A stretch of DNA of 64,000 nt, from the NCBI RefSeq assembly GCF_027887165.1, contig NC_077232.1, positions 80,613,483-80,677,482 on the forward strand. Direction: 5' to 3'. The translations under genes were made by a program, and so were the position numbers. Under the pieces are notes generated by a model that had not been told where the DNA came from, did no database searches, and saw only the letters and a list, made by a program, of their open reading frames with translations. Source of the stretch: Monodelphis domestica. Its lineage: Eukaryota > Chordata > Mammalia > Didelphimorphia > Didelphidae. Position 1 is the stretch's first letter. Each line of letters opens with the position of its first letter. Shown here piece after piece: positions 12,933 to 24,779 of the stretch.

Positions 12933-12953
12933 GGGGTGGGGTGGGGTTGGGGG
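12933..12953 (+). other. G-quadruplex-type motif
   Basis: Four G-runs of 4, 4, 4 and 5 are separated by T, T and TT within 21 bp. It lies in the inter-ORF part of the antisense L1, on the RNF4 sense strand, so it would be present in the intron RNA. Confidence 0.7.
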
Positions 12954-14194
12954 TTGATGAAAAAGTTGGAAAATTCTGGAAAACTAAAAAATAGTTAACA
13001 AAATTCAAACTGCCTGTCAAGTGAATATAGACTCTAATATGTTGAAGGCTGCCAGCCCAGTATATGACTCATCTCTTTTTGTCTCCATAACTATATTCTC
13101 ATGCTCCATTTTCTTCTAGGTTGTCTTTCATGTTTCCAACATGTTATCATAGTACCTTTATTGTAATAATGGCCCCAAAGTGTTAAATAGTGGTGTTGGT
13201 AGTGCAGTTGTGCCCCTATGTCTCTTGATTTTTAGTTATTTGATTTAGTAATCTGATTAAATTACCTGTGCCCTGCTTATATTCATTTCTGCTGGTTTAT
13301 TTTTTCTTGGTTATGATCCTAGCTCCTTTAGCTTCTGGAATATCGTGTTCCAAGCCCTCCCTTCCTTTAATGTGGAAGCTGCTGAATCTTGTGTGATCTG
13401 ACTTTTTCTCCACAATATTTGAATGGTGTCCTGCTGGCTCCTTGTATTTTCCCCTTGACCTGGGAGATCTGGAATTTGTTTGTAGTTTCCATTTTGGTAT
13501 CTTTTAAGTGGTGATTGATGGACTCTTGAATTTTTTTTGGTCCTCTGGATCTGAGACACCAGGACAACTTTCCCTAATAATTTCTTGAAATATGATGTCA
13601 GTGCTCCTTTTTTTGATCTTGGCTTTCAAATAGTCCAATAATTATTAATTTATCTCTTCTTGATCTATTTTCTAGGTCAGTTGTTTTTCTCATGAGATAT
13701 TATACATTTTCTTGTATTTTTTCCATTGTTTTTCCTTTTATTGTTTCTTGAAGTCTCATGGAATCATTAGTTTCTATTAGCCCAATTCTAATTTTTATGG
13801 AATTGTTTTCTTCAGTAAGCTTTTGTACCTCTTCTTCCATTTGGCCAGTTTTGCTTTTTAAAGAGTTCTTTTCTCTGGTGATATTTTGTGTTCTTTTACC
13901 AAAATGTAAATTTTCTTTTCATAATTTTCTTGTGTCACTCATTTCTTTTCCAGTTTTCTCCCTACCACTCTTATCTCTTTATTTAATTTCTTCCAAGATC
14001 TGAAAATAACATGAAATTTGGCCTATGCCAACCGGGTGACCTTCCCCTAATACTACTCTCTATTCCCCTAATATTTGCTGATTTGAATGGACAAAGGGAG
14101 TTTCTTCATCAGGAGTTCTTTATATCAATTAAATCATAATTCTAGTAAAAAACAAAATGTACTATTACCATTTCCTTAGTTTAATAGTAACCAT

Positions 14195-17100
14195 TTTTCC
14201 CCCATTTGAATTAGTTTATTTAGTCAATTTAGAACATTTTTCCTTGGTTACAATAGTCACGTTATTTCCCTCCCTCCCTTCCACCCACCCTTCCCGCAGC
14301 CGACGTACAATTTCATTGGGTATTACTTGTGTCCTTGATCAGAACCTATTTCCATGTTGTTGATGTTTGCACTAGGATGTTCATTTAGAGTCTACATCCC
14401 CAACAATATCCCTTCGACCCATGTAATCAAGCAGTTGTTTTCTTTGGTGTTTTTACTCCCACAGTGTTTCCTCTGGATGTGGATAATGGTTTTTCTCACA
14501 GATTCCTCCAAGTTGTTCAGGGTCACTGCACTGCCACTAATGGAGAAGTCCATTACATTCGGTTGTACCATAGTGTATCAGTCTCTGTGTATAATGTTTT
14601 CCTGGTTCTGCTCCTCTCACTCTGCATCAATTCCAGGAGGTTGTTCCAGTCCCCATGGAATTCCTCCACTTTATTATTCCTTTGAGCACAATAGTATTCC
14701 ATCACCAACATATACCACAATTTGTTCAGCAGTTCCCCAATTGAAGGGTATACCTTCATTTTCCAATTTTTTGCCACCACAAAGAGTGCAGCTATGAATA
14801 TTTTTGTACATGTCTTTTTCCTTATTATCTCTTTGGTGTACAAACCCAGCAGTGCTATGGCTGGATCAAAGGGCAGACAATCTTTTAGCACCCTTTGGGC
14901 ATAGTTCCAAATTGCCCTCCAGAATGGTTGGATCAATTCATAACTCCTCCAGCAATGCATTAATGTCCCAACTTTGTCACACCCCCCCAGCATTCATTAC
15001 TTTCCTTTGCTGTCATGTTAGCTAATCTGCTAGGTGTGAGGTGATACCTCAGAGTTATTTTGATTTGCATTTCTCTAATTATTAGAGATTTAGAGCACTT
15101 TTTCATGTGCTTATTAATAGTTTTGATTTCTTTACCTGAAAATTGCCTATTCATGCCACTTGCCCATTTATCAGTTGGAGAATAAATAGCTTGATTTTTT
15201 TGTACAACTGGTTTAGCTCTTTATAAATTTGAGTAATTAGACCTTTGTCAGAGGTTTTTGTAATGAAGAATTGTTTCCCAATTTGTTGCTTCCCTTCTAA
15301 TTTTGGATGCATTAGTTTTGTTTGTACAAAAACTTTTTAATTTGATGTAATCAAAGTTATTGATTTTACATTTTGTGATTTTTTTTTCCTAGCTCTTGCT
15401 TGGTTTTAAAGTCTTTCCTTTCTTAAATATCTGACATGTATACTATTCTGTGTTAACCTAATTTGCTTATAGTTTCCTTCTTTATATTCAAGTCATTCAC
15501 CCATTCTGAGTTTATCTTGGTGTAGGGTGTGAGATGTTGATCCAAAAACTAATCTCTCCCATACTGTCTTCCAGTTTTCTCAGCAGTTTTTATCAAATAG
15601 TGGGTTTTGGTCCCCAAAACTGGAATCTTTGGGTTTATCATAGACTGTCTTGCTGAAGTCATTTACTCCAAGTCTATTCCACTGATCCTCTTTTCTGTCT
15701 CTTAGCCAGCACCAAATTGTTTTGATGACCACTGCATTATAGTATAGTTTGAGATCTGGGACTGCAAGTCCTCCTTCCTTTGCATTTTTTTTTCATGATT
15801 TCCCTGGATATGCTTGATCTTTTGTTCTTCCAAATGAACTTTGTTATGTTTTTTTCTGATTCAGTAAAAAAGTCTTTTGGTAGTTCAATGGGTATGGCAC
15901 TAAATAAGTAAATTAATTTTGGCAAGATTGTAATTTTTATGTTAGCTCGTCCCACCCATGAGCGATCAATGTTTTTTCAATTGTTTAGATCTAGTTTTAA
16001 TTGTGTGGAGAGTGTTTTGTAGTTGTGTTCATATAGTTCCTGTGTTTGTCTTGGCAGATAGATTCCCAAGTATTTTATATTGTCTGGGGTGATTTTAAAT
16101 GGAATTTCTCTTTCTAATTCTTGCTGCTGAAATGGGTTGGAGATATATAGAAATGCTGATGTCTTATGTGGGTTTATTTTGTATCCTGCAACTTTGCTAA
16201 AGTTGTTTATTATTTCCACTAGATTTTTGATTGATTCTCTAGGATTCTTTAAGTAGACCATCATGTCATCCACAAAGAGCGATAACTTGGTTTCCTCATT
16301 GCCAATTTTAATACCTTCAATTTCTTTTTCTTCTCTACTTTCTACTGTTAGTGTTTCTAGTACAATGTTAAATAAAGAGGTGATAATGGGCATCCTTCTT
16401 TCATTTCTGATCTCATTGGGAAGGCTTCAAGTTTATCCCCATTGCAAATAATGTTTGCTGATGGTTTTAGATATATACTGTTTATTACTTTTAGGAAAGG
16501 CCCTTCTATTCCTATACTTTCAAGTGTTTTCAATAAGAATGGTTGTTGTATTTTATCAAAGGCTTTTTCTGCATCCATTGAGATAATCATGTGATTTTTG
16601 TTGGTTTGCTTCTTGATATGGTCAATTATGTGGATGGTTTTCCTAATATTGAACCGTCCTTGCATTCCTGGTACGAATCCTACCTGGTCATAGTGAATAA
16701 CCCTTGTGATGACTTGCTGGAGTCTTTTTGGTAGTATCCTATTTAAGATTTTTGCATCTATATTCATTAAGGAGATTGGTCTGTAGTTTTCTTTCTCTAT
16801 TTTTGACCTGCCTGTCTTTGGGATCAGTACCATGTTTGTGTCGTAGAATGAATTTGGTAGAACTCCTTCTTGGCTTATTTTGTCAAATAGTTTGTATAAT
16901 ATTGGAATTAGTTGTTCTTTGAATGTTTGATAGAATTCATTTGTGAATTCATCTGGACCTGGGGATTTTTTCTTGTGGAGTTCTTTGATAGCTTGTTCAA
17001 TTTCTTTTTCTGATATGGGGTTGTTTAGGTAATCTATTTCTTCCTCTGTTAGTCTAGGCAATTTATATTTTTGTAAGTATTCATCCATATCACCTAGATT

Positions 17101-17990
17101 GCCATATTTGTAGCCATATAATTGGGCATGATAGTTTTTAATGATTGTCTTAATTTCCTCTTCATTAGAGGTGAGGTCTCCCTTTTCATCTTGGATACTG
17201 TCAATTTGGTTTTCTTCTTTCCTTTTTTAAATTAGACTGACCAGTACTTTGTCTATTTTATTTGTTTTTTCAAAGTACCAGCTTCTAGTCTCATTTATTA
17301 AATCAATAGTTCTTTGACTTTCAATTTTATTAATTTCTCCTTAGATTTTTTAGGACCTTTAATTTAGTTTTCCTCTGAGGATTTTTCATTTGTTCACTTT
17401 CTAGTTTTTTAATTTGCATGCCCAATTCATTGACCTCTGCCCTCCCTAATTTGTTAATATATGTACTCAAGGATATAAGTTTCTGCCTACCCCATAGGTT
17501 TTGAAAGGATGTTTCATCCATGTCATTTTATTCAATGAAATTATTAATTGCTTCTATGACTTGTTCTTTAACCGATTTTCGAGAATTATATTGTTTAATT
17601 TCCAATTAATTTTTTATTTACTTCCCCATGCACCCATACTAATTATTTTCATTGCATTGTGATCTGAGAAGTTTACATTTTTTAATTTCTGCTCTTTTGC
17701 ACTTGTTTGCAATGTTTTTATCCCCTAATACATGGTCAATTTTTGTGAATGTACCATGTGCTGCTGAAAATAAGGTGTATTCCTTTTTGTCCCTATTTAT
17801 TTTTCTCCACATGTCTATTAACTAATTTTTCTAAAATTTCATTTACTTCTCTTACCTCTTTCTTATATATTTTTTGTTAGAGGAAGGTTCAGGTCTCCCA
17901 CTAGTATAGTTTTTCTATTTCATCCTTGAGCTTCACTAGTTTCTCCTTTAAAAATTTGGATGCTATGCCATTTGGTGCATAATAGTAAGC
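14195..17990 (-). mobile_element. Younger L1, 5'-truncated, with long open ORF2 stretches, antisense
   Basis: This is the best preserved L1 of the window. On the minus strand 16357-17088 is a 243-codon open stretch of reverse transcriptase, with [68 protein letters not shown] and GCPLSPL. In 15977-16393 the catalytic YADD box appears as FVDD, followed by [14 protein letters not shown]. The C-terminus lies in 14553-14993 (GLYTKEIIRKKTCTKIF, MEYYCAQRNNKVEEFHGDWN). The 3' end is near 14195-14230. It stops inside the 5' half of ORF2 near 17990, so ORF1 and promoter are lacking. Several frame breaks make it inactive. Confidence 0.88.
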
Positions 17991-17998
17991 ATTTTAAA

Positions 17999-18720
17999 TG
18001 TTAGATATACCTAATAAATGGTTTTGTAAGGATGAAAAGGATAAGGGATAGGAAAAAATGCAATGGTTGTCTCTTAGAGAAAGAGAGAAGAATTTATCCA
18101 CAAACTATGGGAAAAGATTCTAGAATGGGGAGCTCTGCAGAAGGGGTTTTGGGGTGTTTACTGGGAAAAACTGTCACTCCTAACTAAAATTGACTTCTCT
18201 CTGAGCTGGAAGGGAGAACAGCTGCTCTATCAACTCTTGGGAATTAACCAGTTTTATGGAAAAACTAGGAGGTTCTTGGGTTTAGAGGAATACCTAGGAG
18301 GAAATCTGTTTCCTTGAAGTGCTGTGAACCATTTGGATAAAGTAAACTAAAGGGTTTTACATATGAGACTTTGGGTTTTACCTAGGAAGCCAACCCCAGG
18401 CCTGGGAAAGGACTCACTCCACCTGTCAGCACTATCTCCTCAGCCTTTTAGAGACAATCTAGGATGTTTGGTTTAGTAAGATAATCAGATCGGGGTTTTT
18501 TTTGGCCTATACAGATCAGGGAGCTGTTAAGGAGGGCTTGAGAAGACCAGAAGAGTGTCCTCGTGAGGGGAGTGTAGAAAAGTGGGTGGAGATTGAGATT
18601 TTTAGAGATAGGGACCCTGTGGAGTTTATCAAGTTTCTCTAACCTTCATAAGCTAAATAAATTTGATTTCCTATAGTCTGAAGGGGTTTGTGCTTAACTA
18701 TCCCTTGGTTATCCCTAGGT
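17999..18720 (+). mobile_element. Possible solo LTR (fossil), low confidence
   Basis: About 0.7 kb follows abruptly after the L1 breakpoint. It has a GC-richer body and ends in a block with 'ctaaataaatttgatttcct', a poly(A)-signal-like region as in the R/U5 part of an endogenous retrovirus LTR. I see no coding parts and no second LTR. The family is unknown and no target duplication was established. It could also be unique intron sequence. Confidence 0.35.
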
Positions 18721-20840
18721 GGCTTTTTTCTATCACCAATTCATCTAGGTCCTTCCCAGCCAATATATCTCCTTAGGGGGGGAGGTAGTTTTCTTTTTCA
18801 GTTTCTCAATCATTTTGAGAAAAAATTTGACCTCTCTTTGTATAGATTCTTTTTTGATTATTGGATAAGGTTATTTTGCCAAAATCTAACATCATTAGGT
18901 TCTAGTGCCCTACAGAGTTTTCAGTATCTTATGCCTGAATATGTCTCAACTTCCCACCTTCTTTGGTCTATGTGTGAAGCATCCCTTTATCTTTTTGACT
19001 TGGGAAGCATGTCTTGGAGTTTAAACTATTATTGTCCATTCACCTGTGAAATTTTTAGAAGTTTGTGATTTCACAAGAAATATTAAAAGGTGGTTTAGTT
19101 GAGGTATATATAAAATAGATTTTAGTTTTGATTTGTCATTTGTTAGAATCTCTTAACTCTGATGCTGCTGCATTATATTGGCTTTTCCTGGTTTTTAATT
19201 AATAATTATTTACATTCACAACCTTAAATAGGAATTATGCTGAATCATTTGTGGAAATGTTAGTCTAAAAATAAATGTTTGGCTGACTCACATCTATATC
19301 CTGTACTGAGCCCTTAAAGCAAGTAATCCCAATTATTTTTCCCTACCAGGGTGCAAGTAACCTGTAGTTGCCATTTAATACTTTCACTGCTTTCTGGCTC
19401 CAGGCTGGTGTATGGGAAGACAGAGGGAGCCTTTATCTCTTTTTGTCTTAGAATGAATTTCTAAAGCTAATTGTGATATAATATCCAAAGCCTATTTAAG
19501 GCATGAGAGTAAGTGGTCAGTGAACTCCTATCACAAAATATTATAATGTTTTTAAATCAATGATACATACATCCATTTATTGTCATACTTCCTAATTCTC
19601 AATATAATCTAATGATTTCATAATTTTCAAGTAAAGTTTTTCCCCACAACTCAGAAATTTTAATTAATCTGGGTAAATTGTGTTAATTTTGTAATTTAAT
19701 ACATTTCTGGATATTATGGCAGTAACAAGGATATAGCCATCAAAAGGTATAAAATGAAATCTTATTCCTATTCCCAAATATGATTAGTCTTGTGCTACTT
19801 TGTCAGGATATTTAAAGAGAACATTTAAGGTCAGTGACTATCTAGAAATTTTAACTGTAGAAGCAAGGAAAATTTATAATAATTCTGAAATGTTGCCTTT
19901 ATTGTAAGTTCATAGTATCATTTTTCCAAATAAGCAAAAAAACAACAACCCCAAAACATTACAAAAAGGAGAATGATCCTTAATTCTCCAGAGCTATAAT
20001 AAAGTGTACCTGGTGTCTGATGAAATCTGATGAAAATGCATTAGGGAATAAAACCTTTAATTTAGCTACTATAAAAGCAACTTCCTCTAAGGAATCAATT
20101 CTGGTAGCCTGAAAGTGTGAATGGATTTTATTTTATGTAAAGTTGTCTTGTTTTCCTCTTTTTTTTCAGGTGAGGATTTTGCTGATCTTTAAGCAATTAG
20201 GGAAAATTGACAGGCTTTTCAAATTGAGAGAGAGAGAGATAGTGAACTGTTTGAAATGGAGGAAGGAAATACAATTCTATATACTTTAAAAAGTTAAAGT
20301 TTTTTATTTGCAAAGTATAGGCATTAGAATAAATTATTTTAAGACGCCTTTTACTTCTAATGTTCTACAAAAAGTTTTCTAATCTTTTTGCTTAGCTGAT
20401 AGACTTTGCTGAGTTTTTATCAAATTCTTAATGTTTTAACATAGAATGATGTTGAAACAAATGATATTATGCTTCTACCCTCTGGGAGGGTTTCTGTTTC
20501 TGAATATTACTACTATGCATTTTATAGCCCTTGTTATGTGAATTATTTCTGATTTCACAGTATAGTTGGCCCATATATGGTGGGTTTTCCAGTTAAATAG
20601 TTGAGATAGATACAGATTTTTTTTTTCTTTACAAAAAAGACACTGGTTAGAAGAAATGGTGAAGGTGTTGATTGATTAGTCAACATGTATAAAATGTGGT
20701 GAGTTCTAGCTTTTTGATACTCTAATATATGTTCATAGGTTGCAAATTAAAAGAGAGAGGCTTAAAAAAAAATGACCGGACATGTACTACTTTGTTTATA
20801 TAATTCCATGCATTTCAAGATAATTATGAATAAAATCTGA
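18721..20840. other. Unassigned intron sequence
   Basis: I see no gene or repeat I can name in this ~2.1 kb. An open frame at 18688-19068 (+) has no family resemblance. A short GA run occurs near 20227-20240. It may be original single-copy intron. Confidence 0.6.
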
Positions 20841-20849
20841 TGTGAAAAA

Positions 20850-21010
20850 AAAATACTGAATTTTGAGTTGGAGAACCTAGTCAGATCTTAGCTCTTCTAC
20901 TGAGTAATTGTGTGACCATGGGCAAGTCACTTCCCCTCTTGGGCCTTAGTTTTCTCATCTCTAAAATGAAAGAATGACCTACTTCTAAGTCCCTTTAGAC
21001 TCCAGATTTT
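20850..21010 (+). repeat. MIR SINE
   Basis: 'gtgaccatgggcaagtcact' followed by 'ttagttttctcatctctaaa' is the conserved core and 3' part of MIR in sense orientation. Confidence 0.75.
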
Positions 21011-21647
21011 GGTATCCCATTATAAGAAGATTAATATGATCAGACATGAATCTCACAAGATTATGGGGAATTAAATATAATCAAATCTTTTTGTTACCCT
21101 GAGCTGCTATGCAAACTTCGCCCATGACCATCTCAAAAAGAGCTCAGTCCCTTCATTTACTGTGCATCTTGGTATAGAGAGAGTTAAAACCATTAAATAT
21201 TATTTTTTCATAGTTTTTTTTTGTGAATTAACAACTCTGATTGTTTTTGTGTCATTTCATGATCCTCACCCCTTTAATTTTTAACTTAAAGCCCTCTAGG
21301 TTTTTGTATCAATCCAAATTCATCAGTTCGTCTTGCCAGTAATCAATCATTATGTCCTCTAAGTCACTTGTCCTTACCCATACATCCTTTCCACTCCCCC
21401 CAAAATCTTAATCTTTTATGCTTATTTATGTTTAATTTCTCAAATTCTACCCTTACACAGGGAAAAAAGTAAATCTACTACTTGCAACCCTATCTATATA
21501 TAGCCTTCAGTTGGTCTCTAGAGCCATCTCATGAGATGGTTCCCAAACTATACATTCAGCCAAAATCATTCTCTAACCTCTAGTCATTTATTACCTGTTG
21601 CCTCTTGTAATCTCCCCCTGAGTGTTTGCATTTATAGGTGTCTCAGA

Positions 21648-21860
21648 ATAAAATAATAATAATAGCTACCATTTAAGTGCTTAATGGTTTGCAAAGTATT
21701 TTACATTTTACCTCATTTGATCATCATAACTATTTTGGGAGGTTATGCTTATTATTATACCCATTTTACAGATGAGGAAAATTGAGACAGTCATACAGCT
21801 TAAATATGTGAGGCAGCATTCAAACTCAGGTCTTCTTGACAGGTCCAGCATTCTGTGCTC
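21648..21860 (+). repeat. MIR SINE, nearly full length
   Basis: From 'aataataatagctaccattt' through 'cccattttacagatgaggaa' to 'actcaggtcttcttgacagg' this follows the MIR consensus in order, with modest divergence. Confidence 0.75.
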
Positions 21861-21879
21861 TGTATTACTTGGCTCCTTG

Positions 21880-22190
21880 GACCAGCTGTGTAGAGAGTGG
21901 ATATGGGTAGGGGAAAAGCTTGAGCAGACCAGTTAGGTAGTGATGGCCATAATTTAGGTAAGAGATGAAGAACTAGAGTGCTGTGGAATGCATTTGAGAA
22001 TTAGTATAGAGAAAGAAATGAAATGATAAGATTTGGAAATTGGATATCTCGGGTAAGAGAGGAAGAAGAAATGATAGAGTTGACAAACTTTGGTAACTGG
22101 AAGGATGATGGTGCCCTGGATAATGGGGAATTTCAGAAGTGGGAAGAGTTTCAGAGAAAATATAATGAATTTTTTTGATGCCTAAGGGCC
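21880..22190. repeat. Ancient L2/L3-like repeat fragment
   Basis: 'gaccagttaggtagtgatgg' and later 'gaaggatgatggtgccctgg' resemble a mammal-wide repeat also seen, in other parts, at 26805-27130 and 50230-51605. I place it tentatively in the CR1/L2/L3 group. Confidence 0.4.
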
Positions 22191-23104
22191 ATCTTTCCAA
22201 TTTACTTTGTGAATTATTTCTTCTTCTATCCTAGCTAGCCACTCTTTATACTTTTTAATGAGCCACACTTTTGAGGAGCATTCCTTTATTCCTTATAACA
22301 AATATGATGAACAGATTAATTTATTCATTGGTGAATGGTTGTGCGTGCTGCACACTCAGATTTCTGAAAAGCATTCCTTACTATTCAGTCTTCCTGTGTC
22401 TCAAATGAAAACATTAATCTTTTGTGTCTCCTCTTGGAAATTTCTCCTGTCAGGATTCTGATCTTATTGGGGCTCTGGAAAAGATTGCTTTTTCAACCAT
22501 CCTATCTGCTTAAGTATTTTATTTTAATGTTAGTTTCCTTGATTAGATAGCATACTTCCTTTAATTCCATTAAGCATTTGCAATATTAAGTCAGCAAACA
22601 CACTTTTGACTAGGATTTTGAATTTCTTAGTTCACTCTTTCTCTACTGTGTTGTTAGAACCTGATTTCTATTAAACTGCTTTCTAGTTTTCCTGGTTGTT
22701 TTTGTCAAGTAATGAATTCCTAGTAACTATAGTCTTTGAAACTCTCACTTTCTGAAAATGTATGCTTTCCAGTAGAATAGAGTAAGTTTCCTGGACCTGG
22801 ACATTGTTACTTAAAAGTTCCACCTCCCTCCCTCCCCCTCCAAGAATAGTAAATTGATATATTCTGCTTAATACTTACTATACTGGAAGAGACTTTAAGT
22901 TTTATACTATGTACTGTTTATTTATCTTCCTCCTATATTGAAAGAATTAATACTATTCTTGAACTTGAAATGACTGTGAGGTTGCCAAATCTACCCATCT
23001 GCTTTCCCAAATAACTATAATTTTGTGATCACTTACATCATTATTTATGGAGAGCTAGCATATCCAACATTTTTGTTAAATAGCTGTATCTAGCATTTTT
23101 AGTC

Positions 23105-23262
23105 TGTAATGATTAGGTTTCAGTATTATTGGTTCCAATGCAGAAGAGCAGTAAGGACCAGGCAATTGACATTAAGTGATTTGAAACCCAGGACCTCCGG
23201 TCTCTAAGCCTGGATTAATTAATTAAGTAGGATTAACTCACTGAGCCTTCTAACTGCCCTGA
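23105..23262 (-). repeat. Marsupial SINE, degraded, antisense
   Basis: 'ttggttccaatgcagaagag' and 'aacccaggacctccggtctc' are the reverse of the common SINE. The segment between them is short and the ends are eroded. Confidence 0.6.
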
Positions 23263-23304
23263 CTTTTTCCTTTTTAAGTAAAAGGGGTGAGAGAGAAAAA
23301 TTTC

Positions 23305-23490
23305 TCCTCTGTTGACTTAATAGGCAATGAAGCCCAACACACTTATTTTAAGGAAACCAAAGCCCAAGGAAGATAATAACCTACTAAAAAAGATCACACA
23401 GAAAGTGGGCATTATACATGGAATTTGAACTAAAGTCCTTCAATTCCATATCCAATGCTCTTTCCATCATATCACTGCTTCTCTATTCAT
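23305..23490 (+). repeat. MIR-like SINE fragment
   Basis: 'gatcacacagaaagtgggca' and 'ccaatgctctttccatcata' recall the 3' half of MIR in sense orientation. It lies just upstream of the RNF4 microexon. Confidence 0.5.
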
Positions 23491-23641
23491 CTATTAGTTG
23501 TTCAGTACATGATTTCTGAAAGATTTGAAGTAAAGATATTCTGTGCCTCGTTTTCATATTTTAAAAGTACTACATAATTATGAATGCTTAAAATCAAATT
23601 CTAATTGCTTTTTTTTTTCCTTCCTTCCTGTTTCTTACAAG

Positions 23642-23651
23642 TTTATTGAAG
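23642..23651 (+). CDS. RNF4: RNF4 10-nt microexon, completes SIM4
   Basis: The exon is TTTATTGAAG. It has an excellent acceptor (long pyrimidine tract ending 'tttcttacaag') and a strong donor (GTAAGT at 23652). The preceding exon ends in phase 0; these ten bases encode Phe-Ile-Glu plus one base, and the next exon supplies AA to finish a second Glu. The junction protein is DPVV-FIEE-NRRQRR. Human RNF4, from memory, has DSVVIVDERRRPRR there, so the exon supplies the core and acidic end of the fourth SUMO-interacting motif. Joining the flanking exons without it hits a TAA after ten codons (24409-24411), so it must be included for a RING-containing protein. I did not find a better candidate for these residues in the intron. 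Conservation or RNA evidence would settle it. Confidence 0.88.
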
Positions 23652-24378
23652 GTAAGTAACAATATTTCATATTTAACTACATCTTAAGGAAAAACTTTGA
23701 ATCACAAAGCGTTAGTATTGACAGGACTTGATGTGAAAAAGAGACAGGAGCCACATATTCCTTCTGGGCTCCAAAACTTTAAATCTTTTGTATTCATATT
23801 TTATAAATCTTCATTCAAATCACTTGCAGTTTCCATTTTCAGTTAAGTGGCTGATACTAGTTTTAAAAATGTGTGCATGCCTATCCTTTCTATAAGTTTC
23901 AGGAGCCTTTACCATATTTGAAGAAAGTAACTTGTGACTTTTGTGACTTAAACTCAGTCAGTGTCATAGGAGTGCTACTGAAACTCCTTGCCAGAATCTC
24001 TGTCTTTGATCCCTTTCTAGGCATTAGTGAAAGCCTTGTGACTGGCAGGAGATTTGTAAAGAAGGTTTTGGTGAGCACTTCCCAGAAGGAGAAGAATGAG
24101 GTATCCTGTGTAGCAATAAGAAAACTATAGTTTAGAGAAAAGTAGCCTAGGCTCTGTGAAGAGAGGGAGCTGAGGAAGCTCTTTCTAGGAAACTTTGGAC
24201 AGTAGCATCAATATTTGGTCAGGTGAAACAATACTGTAGAGAAAAATGACCATGCAAGCTGTTAGAGAAATTTTATTGGGAGTATTTTCTAACTGTTAGG
24301 GTGGGAGCCTGTAGTGACATGTTAACCTGAAAGGGTTGGAATCCTAATAAACCTTCACTTATTCAATTAAAATCTTAG
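23652..24378 (+). other. RNF4 intron, 727 bp
   Basis: A short GTAAGT...AG intron between the microexon and the arginine-rich exon. I see no repeat I can name. The acceptor 'ttaaaatcttag' has a weak pyrimidine tract. Confidence 0.85.
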
Positions 24379-24538
24379 AAAATAGAAGGCAAAGAAGAAA
24401 CCCAAGGATAAGTCGAGGACAGCCTGACAGCTGTGTTTTGAGTAGCGATGATGAAGAAATAAGAGACAATGATGTGTATGTGACAGAAAATCCTTCTAGA
24501 GAATCAGTTGTTTTGGAAGAAGAAACATCAAGCATAAG
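24379..24538 (+). CDS. RNF4: RNF4 coding exon, arginine-rich and acidic linker
   Basis: This 160-nt exon has its acceptor AG at 24377-24378 and donor GTATGT at 24539. It encodes 52 full codons with split codons at both ends: NRRQRRNPRISR, then GQPDSCVLSSDDEEIRDNDV, then YVTENPSRESVV and LEEETSSI. The basic start matches the human arginine-rich motif (RRRPRRNARR) that contacts nucleosomal DNA or substrate. DSCVxSSDDEE and DVYVT are strongly conserved landmarks of RNF4. The SSDDEE run resembles an acidic casein-kinase-2-type site; its phosphorylation is an inference. The stretch from VYVT to the RING is the least conserved part (human TTHTPRNARDEGATGL) and is one residue longer here. It links the SIM region to the RING. 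Confidence 0.95.
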
Positions 24539-24779
24539 GTATGTACTCTGGTGTTTTCTCTGTGTGCAGATTTTGTGTATAGAAATACGCGAAAATATAT
24601 AATGTAAACATATCTTTAAAACTACTAGTTCCTAGAGAAAACTGGATTAAGTAAAAGTAGCTATCTTGTGTCTAATTGACTTGATTATATAGTTACCTTA
24701 ACTGAATCTTTCTTTTCATAACTAAAGGTAAAGATCTATTTTGGACTTATCTCCTGGGATGTATAAAATATATGCTTTT

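Larger units (their letters stand above)
7790..14020 (-). mobile_element. Old near-full-length L1, antisense, carrying SINE insertions
   Basis: Read on the minus strand, this runs from ORF1 (about 13280-14000) through an inter-ORF region and ORF2 to a 3' end near 7790. ORF1 is shown by 13311-13567: MSQIQRTKKNSRVHQSPLKR and DLPGQGENTRSQQDTIQIL, the C-terminal domain. ORF2 pieces include the RT region at 10282-10611 (NTDAKIYKILARRLKEYIRR, then KAIRIIDHINNKN). Many stops and frameshifts mark it as old. It is interrupted by SINEs at 9111-9245, 9276-9479 and 11003-11188. A G-rich motif lies at 12933-12953. Confidence 0.75.
999..23641 (+). other. RNF4 22.6-kb intron
   Basis: This intron lies between the SIM exon and the 10-nt exon. 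It is enlarged mainly by an L2 copy and at least four stacked minus-strand L1 pieces, listed separately. The donor is GTAAGG. The acceptor has a strong pyrimidine tract ending 'tttcttacaag'. I recognise no other gene on either strand. Confidence 0.9.

Noticed and set aside
13311-13567. Minus-strand 82-codon protein as a gene
   Set aside because: It is L1 ORF1 C-terminal domain, repeated in degraded form at 59050-59210.
14553-17088. Long minus-strand frames as host genes
   Set aside because: They are L1 ORF2 segments (RT and C-terminal domain) in a broken retrotransposon.
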